Positions 47,416 to 59,130 of a DNA stretch of 64,000 nucleotides are shown here, piece by piece (within the stretch, counting starts at the first letter, position 1; each line of letters opens with the position of its first letter). Made by a program: the position numbers and the translations under genes. The notes under the pieces are model-generated. The model worked only from the letters and a program-made list of their open reading frames with translations, ran no database searches and was not told where the DNA came from. The DNA is from Straminergon stramineum (Eukaryota > Streptophyta > Bryopsida > Hypnales > Calliergonaceae), in contig OY987265.1 of assembly GCA_963920665.1 (NCBI GenBank), positions 44,583,001 to 44,647,000 of the forward strand, written 5' to 3'.

Positions 47416-49341
47416 TTCAAATCCATTCCAACAAATTTTACTCCAAAAAAAGATAATATTTTAATTGCAATCTAACTTTTGAGGAATTTTGGAATTTCTC
47501 TTCCAAAATTTATAAAAAAAGATTGGTGATAGCATTGGTGAATCTAATCATACAAATGGAATCTACAAATCCAAATCCATAACTTCAATTCACATTTCAA
47601 TTCCAAAATATGCTTCCGAATAGCACTTTATAATGATTTTTCTCAAATCATCAATTCTAGAGATGAATCTTGATGATTAGGGGCTAATTGAAGTTCTAAT
47701 GTTAGCATGACTTGTCAGGTTTTTCAAAGGTAGAAAAGGGGCCTAATTCCTAATAATGTGATTGAATGCAAAAAAATCATGTGTATATATAATCATATGA
47801 TAGAGTAGGAAAGGACTCTTTTGCTATAGTTTGAATACTTTTCCATTTTCTATAATATTCAAAAGTATAAAAATGTGAACTACTTTTTCAATATAAAAAA
47901 TAATCCAAATGATGGTTGTATTAGAACAAAAAATGAATATATTATTCACATCCAAGTCCCTATATAAGCCATTTTTGGTATTGAATGTTTGAATTTTTTT
48001 CATAAGTAAATCAATAATTTATCAAAAATCAATCAATCAGTTAAAAAAATAATACTATTTGGTTCCAAGAATTAACCACTAAAAAACTTTCTTAATAGTT
48101 GCATACTTGAGAAGTATAAAATATTTGGATAAAAATATCCTTTTAAAGTGCTATATTCTAATATAGATTCTAAATTTAGCCTTACAATTGTTGATTTATG
48201 TCCTTTTGAGGATTTTACCTACAAAAATTTTTCTCCAACTTATCTAAGGGATGCATTATAGTACTATTCATCTATTAAAGTTTTAAAAAAATGACAACAT
48301 CGAAGTAATTTAGAAATTTGAAAGTTTAAAAAAGGACTCTAGACCTAGTCTTAGCAAAGTATTGGTATTGGTACTTTTGAGTGTGGTTTGACCCATGTTG
48401 TATGGTGTACCATGCATTGCCTATGGTTGAGTTGACATCTCAGAAAACCAAGACATGCATATCAAGGACATCCTAGAATATGTCAACCGTAACATATTCT
48501 TATCTCCATGAATGTGTTTTAACACATGGCAAATACTACGTGATGTTCAAAAAAATTAACCTTGTGTCACTATTGACATCCCAAAAAACATATGTTCATT
48601 TGAGCAGATGTCCAAATTGATACTACCCGGGACTTAACGCAACACTAATGTTAGCAAGGGCCTAGATGAAAAAGTTGATGACAAGGCATTGCATGCCCCA
48701 TTGATGCTAGAGTAGAGGCAAGATGGTAGCTACGTGGCATCCTCTCATGACCTTTGAAGACCATTTTTTTGTGATTTTCCATGTTTGGGGGCATGTCTAA
48801 TATAACGCATGTTTTTGGACATCCATATTGATATGGCTAATACCCCAAAAAATGTACTTATGACGTTGTTGCATTGTAAATGCATTCATTATGTGAAAAT
48901 ACATAATTATTTGTTAAATTAGAGGGGTTTTTTTCTAGAGTCTCAAAAAACAAATAGAGTTATATTCCACTTGAACTCTTTTTTTTCACCTCTATTTGAC
49001 AAACACTTAGTTCTTTGATTTCTATACTTGAAGATGTTTCAATATTTTAGTTAGTTTGTTTGAAATTGTAAAAAACAAAAGATAAAGCTTGTTTTACCTT
49101 TCTTTTGGTTGTTTTTAATGTATTAGAAGTCCACGTAGATGATGTGGATAGACTTATCAAGGATAAAAGGTGGTCCATGGGTGTTTTATGGCCCATGTGA
49201 CATCTTAGTGGCCAAAATCCACTAGCTTAGGTGGATGGCGTGGAAGTTGAGGTGGCAAATGAGGTGGCATTAGAAAAAATATGAACCCTCTAAGGATCTG
49301 TGAGTCCTAGACAGTAGGGAACGGCAAGCAATTGTAGCTGG

Positions 49342-49369
49342 AAAAAAAATTAAAAAAAAAAAAAAAAAA
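49342..49369. repeat. Oligo(A) tract
   Basis: Two A runs (8 and 18 bases) separated by TT, directly before a CCCCCGGCC sequence. It could be the 3' end of a retroposed sequence read left to right, though no coding source is recognised to its left. Confidence 0.8.
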
Positions 49370-49623
49370 TTCCCCCGGCCAGTGAATTACAGAGCCTCAT
49401 TCACGCGGGATAATTCAATTCAAGAATTAAAAAAATATTAAAAAAAAGAATTAAAAACATTAATCTTAAAATAAATTCAAAATTACAAAATTGTGAGATC
49501 CGATGTGGCATTAGTGTGACCACGTCAGATTGCTACTATTATTTTTATATTATTTATATTATTTAATATTTTTAAATCTTTTTGAATGAAAAAATATTCA
49601 TTTTTTAATATTTTTTGTTGTGG

Positions 49624-49722
49624 CACTATTCATCATTGATGATGAATAGTGACCACTATTCCTCAAAGGGGCTATGCATTCTTTCGAGGGGAACTTTTCA
49701 AAGGAAAGCAGCCCCTTTGAGG
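49624..49722. repeat. Two adjacent perfect hairpins
   Basis: Hairpin 1: CACTATTCATCAT and ATGATGAATAGTG (49624-49651) with a 2-nt spacer. Hairpin 2: CCTCAAAGGGGCT (49661-49673) and AGCCCCTTTGAGG (49710-49722) around a 36-nt loop. Both stems are 13 bp without mismatch. They sit just before the tandem array at 49885. Confidence 0.9.
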
Positions 49723-49884
49723 GCTGAAATTTTTTTTAATGAGGGTCATCTTCTTCCTCCTCCTTGTTTGCTTAGGAGAACTTGTCACTTTGGGAAGGCA
49801 TTGCACTTTGTACATGGAGGTTTTGGCAATGAAATTTTGAAAACTTGTGTATCTTGTTTTCGTGTTTCAAAAAAGCTATCATTC

Positions 49885-50440
49885 ACTAAATTTGGAGGTA
49901 ATATGTGTAAATTATGAGTTTGGGAGTGAAGTGTTATAGAGTTGCCTCAAACTTTCAAGAGAGCGAGCTTCGGAGGACTATGAAAGTTGTATAATACTTT
50001 AGATTTGAGTGAAACTTAGAGAGGTTGTAGAGACTTCTTTTAGCTTTCCAAAATGAGTTTATTTTCTTGGTTTGGAGTTAGTATGTGAAAGTTATGGGCT
50101 TGGAAGTGAAGAGGTAAAGACCTACTTTCAGTTTTCAAGAGAGTGAACTTTGGAGGGTTATAAAAGGTGGATAGTATCTTAAATTTGAGTAAAACTTAGG
50201 GAGGTTGTAGATATTCATGTTAGCTTTTCAAAATGGTATTATTGTTTTAGTTTGGAGCTATTATGTGAAATTTATGAGCTTGAGAGTGAAGTATAGATGA
50301 GTTGCCTTTGAGTTGGGAGGGATGAACTTTGACTGACCATAAAAGTTGGACAGTAACTTAATTTTGAGTGAATTTTGGAGAGTTTGTAAAGATTTTTGTT
50401 AATTTTTCAAAGACATGTCACACTCTTAGTTTGAAATTGT
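49885..50440. repeat. Tandem array, about 180-190-bp unit, 3 copies
   Basis: Unit starts near 49889, 50081 and 50261 share TTTGGAG-TA-TATGTGAAA and then GAGTGAAG. Later parts share TTTGAGTGAAACTTAGAGAG and TTGTAGA. Copies are about 75% similar and a partial fourth begins near 50431. The length is close to a nucleosomal repeat. Confidence 0.8.
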
Positions 50441-50689
50441 TAAACGTCCGTGATATTCATTTTTCTATCAGACACTTCTCCAAGGGGAGTTTATAGAGGA
50501 TATGACTTTTTCTACTATCTTTTATCACATATGATGTATATTGAGACTTCATGACATCTTTTGAGGGGTAAATGAGATGTGATAGTATTTTGGTTCATAT
50601 GACATCATCTGGGGGTTTATTATTATGTTTGTGATTTTATATGACCACAAGATGTTCTATTATTTGAACCATGTCTAGTTGTAACTCGA

Positions 50690-50749
50690 AACCCCGCGTT
50701 TTCCCAAGGCAAGGCCTCTCTACTCGACAACGTTAGGGGTGCGTTACAG
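50690..50749. mobile_element. Possible LTR terminus
   Basis: GAAACCCCGCGTTTTCCCAAGG, then ACAACGTTAGGGGTGCGTTACA, form a short GC-rich block in AT-rich DNA. The complement of its right end begins TGTAACGCACCCC, like plant LTR starts (TGTAACGYCCC). The other end and a target duplication were not found. The hairpins and the 180-bp array to its left may be part of the same LTR. Confidence 0.3.
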
Positions 50750-51187
50750 AAAACATGGGTTTTTTATAGTGTATGCCAAACTTGGAAAAATAACATCTAC
50801 GAATCTACAAAAGTTCTTGTTGTTACTTGGTGGTTGTAGAAGATAAGAATGAGTCCAAATAGAAAAGATGTCTTACAAAAATGGATTAGAATTTGACAGT
50901 ATGTAGCAAAGCCTACGCAATATTTTTTTGAGTCATAAGTATGGAAATTCTTGCTTTGGGATTTGATGTTGTTGTTATTTAAGTATTCTTTTTCTCATAT
51001 CAATTGTAATTTGTCAACTTCAAGTGACAATGTTTAAGTTAATGGTGTGTTCAAACTTGTAGGGAATAGAAGTAGACTACTTTCGAGTATTAGCAAGATT
51101 AAAGTAGTGTTTTTAAATTAATTACTTCAATTAGGAAGTTGATGAATTTATGGCAGAGGGATGGATTTATATAAGTTTCTAACACTT

Positions 51188-51405
51188 TGTGTGAGTCTTA
51201 TAAGCTTTCAGGGGGACTTTGTGAGTACCGTAACATATTGTGGAGGACTTAGTGAGTATTCTTACCTTTCACCTTTTAGAGGGGATTTGAAGAGAATTGT
51301 AATATAATAGAAGGACTCAATGAGTATTGTAACCTTTTATGGGGAGCTCATTGAATATTATAACCTTCTATTGAGCTCAATGACTTGCAACTTAGTGTTA
51401 GACAA
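51188..51405. repeat. Minisatellite, about 40-45-bp unit, about 5 copies
   Basis: Successive degenerate units around GACTYARTGAGTATTGTAAC followed by a CTTTTATGGGG-like part. Unit lengths vary (38-48 bp). No coding reading is open through it. Confidence 0.65.
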
Positions 51406-51450
51406 ATATAGGATTTCAATGAATTTTGGTTATTTCACGTTAACTCTTAG

Positions 51451-52352
51451 AGGACTAGTATGAGTTTTTTGGCAACATAGAAATTTTGGGTAGGTACTTG
51501 TGATGGGAGATTTTCAGGTTTTAGGCTGAAATTTTAATAGAAGGTGGGGATAAGAAATATATTTCACATACACAAAATTTCATGACATTTGGAAATACAA
51601 GTGAAAAGTTATGGCCTAATATGTTACCTTTTTTCGTAAATGGACAATCCGGGCAGATAAAAAAAATCACTTTTTCTAGAAACAAAAATTTGAAATTGAT
51701 TATCTAGAGTTATGAATATGAGGAAAGCTTTGAATCATTCCATTTTAATTAGTGAATCAAAAGTTACAAGGAGTTTTAGTTTAAAACAGTTATGGATTCT
51801 CTACTCTAAAATAAACGTTGAAGTCTTTTATTTTACTCAATTTTCAATATTTAAAAAATAAAATAAAAGTATAGGATGTGGATTGTTTATTACAACATTT
51901 CAACCATTGGGATTGACATTTTTCAATTCGATAACAAATTCTTAACAATTTTGTATTTTGAATCATTCTCTATTTCCTATATGTTGTACAATTCCAAATT
52001 ATCTAAAACTATTTAAGCATATAGCCAACTTGCCTTGAAAAATGAATCCAAAGAAGCAACACCATTTTGGACATTTTTTCATACAAATGTGATCTTCTAA
52101 AGGGCAGTTGCCTGATTTTTTGTAGAGCTAAAAGAAAGAATTTTGTCACTTCAAATGCTAATGTCTTGCAATCTATGCAGTGAAAATGTCTAAAATTTTT
52201 TCTGCATCTTCTTAAATCAGCTCACTATAAGATCCTAAAATTTCGTATGTCCAAAAATTTTTTTTTTCTAAAATTTAGTGCTTGTCCTAGAAATAGTAGT
52301 TTTGGAGCATTTTTGTTGAAAACATAGTCACGATCCTATAAGGGTTAATTCC
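51451..52352. repeat. Long dispersed repeat, direct partner of 62958-63879
   Basis: About 900 bp are collinear with 62958-63879 at about 80-85%. Shared landmarks: TTATGGCCTAATATGTTAC, TATGGATTCTCTACTCTAAA, and GTTGTACAATTCCAAAT toward the end. It is the longest repeat pair in the window. No protein domain is recognisable in either copy. Confidence 0.85.
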
Positions 52353-52625
52353 AATGACTTTTATGAATTATTTTGGGACTACGATGAATTTTCAAGGTTT
52401 TCAAGATTCATTTACTTGCTTATGATGGAATATCAATGACTTAACTAAACTAGTTATGTATAAATAATAAATTTTAATGGCTTTTGTGACTTTAGATGGA
52501 GTTTTTTCTTCAATTTCAAAGGCATCATCAAGAGGTAATTATTTGCAAAAGAAGGTTTGATTCTTTACGACTTATTTTTGTAGAGAAGATGAAAGACAAA
52601 AAAAATTGCTATTGCATATGGTATG

Positions 52626-52916
52626 AGGCTCATGAATGGAGCATCTAAGGAGAAAATCAAACATGTTGAAGAAAGTACCTACCTAATCATTTTAATTTTT
52701 TTGGGGGTTGAAAGAGAAATGAAAAAGAAATCAATGGCAATTGAAATTTTTTGACGTAGAACGAATTTGATACAATTTTCCAAAGTGCAAGGTGCATATG
52801 TCACTATTGATGCTCTTAGATTGCAATAGTAATGAATTAAAATCTACCTTTGAATAGAGCAAGTCAGTCCCAAAATTGATAAATAGGGTGCTTAGAATGT
52901 TCATGAAAGTTCCATG
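52626..52916. repeat. Dispersed repeat, direct partner of 2859-3156
   Basis: See the partner entry. It follows the long repeat 51451-52352 at a short distance, which may mean both are parts of one larger degraded element. Confidence 0.7.
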
Positions 52917-53214
52917 AATGCATCAATACAATGTCCAAAATAGAGCAGTACATATGTGTACCTTCCCTACGGCAAAGCTTGACAACTCAATACTCTACAA
53001 CTAAGGTGCTTCTAAACTCATGTCTTCCTATCATTCATTGTAAATGACGTCTAATTGTTGATTCTATTGTCATTTGAATTTTTGTGTTAACAATTTTTAA
53101 AATCAATCAGTAATGAATGATATGTGTTGAAAATAATGGAGTAGCTCATTGTATTTTTTTGAAATAGGATAGGTCTCATAGGGGTGATTGCAAGAAACAC
53201 CAGTTTTATTTTGT

Positions 53215-54100
53215 TTTGATTTTGGAATGCTATAACTCTTGAATTATGAATCCAATTCTAAAACCAAAAAATCTTTTTCTAGATATCTATCCTATTATTG
53301 TATCTCTTATTTTTAAGAAATTTTCAAAAATCAATTATATTTAAAAGTCAAATTTGTTAATTTGTCACACTTTGATGTTTGGGATTTTTTTATACTATTG
53401 AATGGTTAAAACTATGATTTTTAGCTGAAATTTCTATGGTATATTAGTTTAGTACTTTACTAGGCATATACTTGTCTACTACAGGGAATCTAAAAATTCA
53501 TTATTTTATATCCTCGATGTTCATGCAAATAGACTTCTCTTGCGAGCGCAATTCTAAACAATAGAGATAGTTTTGAACTCAATTTTTTGCTCAGATCTCA
53601 TCATCAAGAAGTCCTCCCAAATGTCCAATTTTTACTATTGTAGAAAATTGTTTTTCCTATTTTCTACAAATTAAAACGTCAAATTCCTTACATTTTAATT
53701 TGTAAAGAATTGGCAAATTAATTTTAAACAAAACAAAAAATCAGACATTTGGGAGGACTTACTAGTAATGATATTTGACCAAAAAAATGAGGTCAAAACC
53801 ATTTCTAATGTTTACAAGTGCACACACAAGGAAGGCCTCTTTGCACAAACATGGAGGACTAAAATAATTTGGTAGGGACATGTTTACCTACTATAGGAAT
53901 ATACCACAGAAATTTCAACCCAAAATCATTAATTTGAACCAATATTTAGTATTAAAAAAACAACTAAATTGGAAAGCATGACTAATTCACAAAATAAATT
54001 TTTAAATATAAAATGATTTTTTTGATTTTTTTGAAAAATAAGGGGTACGATAGCAAAATAGATGTTTTTCGTTTGGGACATTGGGTTCATAATTCTAAAG
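53215..54100. repeat. Large foldback element, copy 2
   Basis: Left and right halves are inverted complements about a centre near 53690. Landmarks are AGTCCTCCCAAATGTC on the left and GACATTTGGGAGGACTT on the right, plus GTATATTAG/CTATAGGAATATACCAC and GAATTATGAATCCAAT/GGGTTCATAATTC at the outer ends. Arms are about 430 bp and about 75% paired. The same family occurs at 11865-12610. Confidence 0.8.
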
Positions 54101-54284
54101 CTCTAGCCTTGGACACACCCCGTTTTTTCACAATGCTATGCAAAACGGCCCGCCCGGTGTTTCCTGCAGCAACCCTTGAGCACTTGTCAACCAAAAAAAC
54201 CCAAATGGCATGTCTCAGTCAAAGAATTCTCATCATAATTAATCTGTGAATGTCAAATATTGGGTGAAGATGAAGTGCTGGCAG

Positions 54285-54330
54285 TAAAGCTCGGACACAT
54301 GTTCCAATTGCATGAGGTGGAGAAACAATT
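54285..54330. repeat. Inverted partner of window bases 1-46
   Basis: 45 of 46 bases are complementary to the first bases of the window. It lies in base-balanced DNA (54100-54480) that follows the foldback. No gene is recognised there. 54481-55818 is AT-rich and without a supported gene. Confidence 0.75.
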
Positions 54331-55818
54331 CAACTGCTTCAAGCTCTTTAATTCCAACCTCAATAAGTTAAGCTTAATTAAGTTCAGTTCAGTTAAGCTT
54401 TAACTTACTTAGTGGAACCTCCATCACGACCAGGAGGAGGGAAAGACGGAGTGACATGAGACAACTGACACCGACTTTTGGATTGAGCCATTCCACTATC
54501 TTCTATTGAAATCACATTTAACTTGCAGCAGGATTACACGAAACTGTTTCACTTACATCAGGAATTGCTAGACGGTGATAACTGTATCACTTATGCATTT
54601 TTATATAAATTTTTGCGAAATGTAGTTGTGTCAAAATTACATTAGTTTGTTTCAAAGTGCCAAAATTGAAAATTGTGAAATTCAAAACTCCCCTTTGGAG
54701 ACTAAAGTAGCAACACCTAAATGTATCGCTTGAGTAAGGGTAAGTTCGAGTTTGGTTCCTATTATTGAACTGTAGAAGGTGTTAATCATCTTATTGGTAG
54801 TTGAAAAGGGATTCTATAATAGGTTTTCTTATAATGTGTTTTTTGGACTTTGTATGAAGAAATTATGAATTTTTTAAGAATTCAAAATACTAGGTTTATC
54901 TAATATTGACACAAAGCTCATGCATGGAGGCTTTACATTTCAAGCACGCAAGAATCTCGATGGGATGGTTTTGCATACAAGTCACAATTAGGTGCAGTTA
55001 TCCTAGTGCAAATTGAGGCTCTACACTAGTTGTAGTCAATGTCTTAAAAAGTTCCAAATTCTTGAAATATTGTCATGGTAAGTTGGTAACTAATCAATAT
55101 GACAATGGATGCATAGAGCAAACTATTGAGAGATCTCTTTGCTTACAAAAATGGTCAAATCTTATTGTTGTATAAGAGTTTCAAATGCAATTTCAAAATG
55201 GGAGGTTGTAGAAAAAACACTTAAAAAAACATGAAAACAACCCCATTTTCATTCAAAGAATTGTGATCATAGAAAAAACAGGCAAGTCATGCTTACAACA
55301 CTTGCCAGCAAGTCCAACCAAGTTCATGAATAGATGAGTCAATGTTCAAAAGAGGAGTTGCTTAAAGAAATGCAATCAGATACCTGATGGTTTAAATATT
55401 CTTTACCGTAAGTGGTGTGAAGGGAATCCATAATGAATAGTAAACAACAAAATTTCAAAAATACCAAATGTTACAAATGAACGAAGTGGGCATCTTTACT
55501 CCAGCAGTACCAGAAATCACATACAATTTGTACTAAACTAAATTATTTACAGGGTTCAGCTAGACTACTCTAGGCATTTTCAGACTTTGCAGTGAGAGGA
55601 TTTTTGGGAGATTTGGAAGATCATTGTTAGTGACAAATATGTTACATGAAAAATGATCTCCGACAGGCATGCATGATCTGGAATGCAAGAATACTCTATT
55701 CCCCGGCCATGCCAATCCCATCGACTTCTGTTACAGAATTTGAAGAGTCCTACTAAGAAACTACTGGTTAAATTAGTGCAATTATATCCGAAGTCGAAAT
55801 ACTTCTTTTGAGTCATTG

Positions 55819-57746
55819 TCATCTGTAGCGAGGATGCCAGAATTCAGACTCCGGCTTGTCTAGGCGAGCACGATTCAGCACATTCAAAGGGTTCACATTC
55901 CCAAACACCACCACTTTCTTCGTGGTTTGATCCATTGTTATGGTCTCCACACCTAAAAGAGTCAAACAAGCAAAGCATTCTCTTAGGAAACACCACATCT
56001 AGAAAGAAATTAAATGTTTGCATGACAAGATACTCAAAACGGTATTAGAATCATTAGTAACCGTATGCAAAGCCAAAAATTTATCTAGTGACAGAGATCA
56101 AATTGCACGATTATAGTTGCTAAATTGGCTTGTTTCAGAGTGCCAATTAAAATTGTGACAATTGGTGACATTAAAACAGTACAGTCAATATTCAGTGCAA
56201 TTTGTAGAGTGTCCAAGTAAGTCTACTAAGATTTATTTGCTTTAGTTATAACCTTGAATAAAAAGAACCATTTTTAACAGACTTAAACAATAGAAAACGG
56301 GTTGAGATATAGTCTTCGATGCATCTAAAAATCTGTTACAAGTACAAAATTTCACCAAGATACAAAACACGACCATAAAAATCCATTACAGACCATAGTT
56401 AGTACTTGCACTAAAAAATGTACACAAAGCTCTACAATCTACAACTGGTACAGATCTGGGGTCACCATTATAACGAAGAACTGTATGACTGTACGTTTAT
56501 GAATCATACCTTGCAGATACTCCAAATGCTTTCTCAGTTTTCGTTCGCATTTGTCACAGCAAAGTGGCACATACAACTCCACTTCCTGAAATCGATCGAC
56601 CAAGAGCCCAAATCAGGCATGTCAAGGCAGGAATCAGGATAATCAATGGGTGCTTTGGGGACTGATGAGAATAATTATATTTTTGAATTTGCTTGTAGAA
56701 AAATTTCTACGTACCTGTCGTCGTGAACCGTGATGGTCATCAAGGTCGTAGTCATCTTGCAGATGCAGAAAATTGCCATGCCCGTAATTCTGCCCGCCGT
56801 GATAACCGCGACGATCGATGCGGTAGCTGCCCTGGTGCCCTCCGTGACGGTAGCCGTCGTCCATCCACTGCGGGGGGGTGACTCTGCGAATCACCTGCAA
56901 AAATTACCCCAGCAAGTCTTCCTCAGCAAATTAAACGCAGTCATCGGTCGCAAATATTCGGTAACGATGGTGTGTTTCAAAGGTCTAGAATCTACGACTG
57001 GTGTAGATCGAAGGTTCTGATAAGTCGGGAGTCTGAAACTTTGCCAATTTCACTGAAATACGCCTGTCATGGGATATGTGGGGGAGACGTATGCATTTCA
57101 TACACAATTCTAGCTAGGAATCATAATTCCCTAGCCTCCGAGGCTCAAATTGTGAGAATTCATTTCTTAAAAACTTCTCTGTGATGCTCAAACCATTTGC
57201 TTTACTCAGGTCGTGAGGCACGTTCTCGTTAAGCAAGTAATTTTAGAAAGACGTCCAATTTTGAAGCACAGAGAGAATGGTGAGACTCACAGAGAAATCG
57301 CTCAGGAAACCCCATATGAGAACCCCGAAATTTCCACAAACAATGAGGTTTCAAACCCCGTACCCTCACAATTAGATCAGAAAGAATTCCCTTTATCTAG
57401 ATCCCTGAAAACAATTTTTTACTATAATTGACACCCAATTCACCAAGAAGTACAAGCTTGAAACTAAGGTACCGAAGAGAAGAAAACGAATGAAGTCACG
57501 TACTTCTTCCGGTGGTAGAACGCCGAAACGGCCATTAGTATACCCACCCCCCTGGCGATAGTCTGGCCGATAATTCTCAAGGTAAGGCTCAGAATTATAA
57601 CGTCTTCCCCCACCATGTAGATACATCCCCGGTGCCGCATCGAAGTAAGGCTGCTGTCGATAATTCTCTCGCCCGTAATAATCCCGGTACCCCATATCCA
57701 TAGTATCGTAGCCTCCACCCTGATCATAGAAATCATAGAACGCCAT
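55819..57746 (-). CDS. HMA-domain protein with Tyr/Gly-rich N-terminus, 4 exons
   Basis: Probable metal-binding (metallochaperone-like) protein. Exons: 57746-57504, 56894-56715, 56585-56510 and 55952-55819, all GT..AG, in phase, 210 aa. An ATG 21 bp upstream (57767) is also in frame. I prefer 57746 because the damaged copy at 6716 starts at the same point. Residues 1-81 are low-complexity (14 Tyr, many Gly, Asp, Arg). Residues 82-141 begin VIRRVTPPQW and are rich in Gly, His and Asp. The HMA domain starts at 142 with EVELYVPLCCDKCERKLRKH. The metal motif is L-x-C-x-x-C (Cys151 and Cys154), with Leu for the usual Met. It continues with GVETITMDQTTKKVVVFGNV, NPLNVLNRA and a SEFWHPRYR C-terminus. 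There is no CaaX prenylation box, unlike HIPP proteins. The metal specificity and the role of the N-terminus are unknown. Confidence 0.87.
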
Positions 57747-58417
57747 TGCAACTGCTGATCGATCCACTGCCTTATCGATACATCAGTTACAGAACTGGAA
57801 TGTACCACAGCTGCAATACAGAAGATCGGTACCGGACTGAGACAAGTGAATGCGATCAGATCCACGACTTTTAACGTGAGCTAGCACATAATATTGTATA
57901 ATTAGGCAATGGTCCCCCCATGCTGCACAGGAAATTAATAATTTTATGCTTTGCTAGATACCAGGGAGGGATTTACATGGTCAATTTCATTAAAACGGAG
58001 GTATTTCATGTGCCATTTTTCAGACCACAGTTTAAACTGTAAAACAGGCATCTAGGATTGGTATAGATTTCGGAAATCTAGAATGCTTATAGATTTCAAA
58101 ACTCTATAACTGTGATTGATTTTAGACTACGTGATCTAAATCATTTATGATTTATTTAGATTTCAGACACATGAGATAGGTCTAGATTCCTAACATCTAG
58201 AAAGAATGCAGATTTCAAATTGCACTCTTTAAATCTTAAAAGTGCCTAAGTAACGAAATGGCTCACCATTTTAATGAAATTGATCATTCAACACCAATTA
58301 ATTCAAGGATTGCGGTTGATGAGGAGTCATATAAGACAATTTTGTTCACTACAGGGCCTTTTTTCAAGGTTGCAAAAGGGTCATCATTTGTAAATAATGT
58401 TACGTCAACATTGTGTT
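57747..58417 (-). other. HMA gene upstream region
   Basis: Presumed promoter. A weak TATA-like ATTATACAAT (minus strand) lies near 57895. 58020-58200 holds short repeated GATTTCARA / CTAGA motifs (for example TAGATTTCGGAAATCTAGAA, an imperfect palindrome near 58065). No further gene. Confidence 0.35.
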
Positions 58418-58674
58418 CTACAATGAATAGTGAAATTAGGTTGCCCCTCACTAATTTCTTGACATTTGACACTAAATAAATATCTACAATTACTGTACAA
58501 GAATGAACTACTTTTGAATTTCATATCATTATATTTGGGACTCATGAACCTGCATGTGTACAAATGGAAATATTTTTAGAAATATTTGTTGACTTTGATG
58601 GCTTGTAAAGTAACTTTCTTGGGGTAAGGCAACCCAATTGTTAAGGCAACCTAATTTCACTATTTAGTGTACAG
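58418..58674. mobile_element. MITE-like element, copy B (about 257 bp)
   Basis: The terminal inverted repeats are perfect over 20 bp, AATAGTGAAATTAGGTTGCC, on both ends. Interior matches copy A at 30782-31035. The stronger termini suggest B is younger or better preserved. A target duplication is not clear. Confidence 0.8.
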
Positions 58675-58679
58675 TAAAG

Positions 58680-59130
58680 ACTACTGTGCACTGTCTGTAG
58701 TACTGACTGGCAGCTACAGTAGAGTGCTAGTGCAGCTTACTCTCGGTGCCCTTTGAAGAGGACTTTCAGTTTCGTTAACTTAAGCATAGAGAAAACGGAT
58801 AAAATAATTGGATGGATTGGCAAATTGCCACCATTTTTTTCCAGAAGGGAAAGGGGGATGAGAACCAGTGGCAGGACGAACAACAGTTTGTCGGAGTGAC
58901 GTGGAGGTGTGGGGTTCCCAATTCTAAGTTACCGATTCTTTCCTGACTGATGAGTGTTGCAGATTGCGGAATGCGGACGGCCTGGGGCCCAGGAAGTGAT
59001 TCTTTATTACTGGCACCAACTGAAGGAAGTTGCGAGGAGAGTATGGAGTTGTCGTCTATGAGGGTTTTCGGGACCTGGACGCGCTTTCCTTCGTACTCGG
59101 AGCATGTGTACAGGCAGTAAGCTTAAGTTA
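58680..59130. other. Base-balanced island with possible exon remnant
   Basis: GC rises for about 450 bp right after the MITE-like copy. A TTGCAG acceptor-like site near 58966 is followed by frames open for about 45-50 codons. One reads SMELSSMRVFGTWTRFPSYS and then ends EHVYRQ-stop near 59121. I do not recognise the family and find no partner exon, so it may be a captured or decayed gene fragment. Confidence 0.25.

Noticed and set aside
49615..49917. 100-codon frame over the hairpin pair
   Set aside because: It begins with TTG and reads through non-coding hairpins and repeat DNA. No domain is seen.
56730..57020. Plus-strand frame across HMA exon 2
   Set aside because: It is antisense to a well-supported exon.
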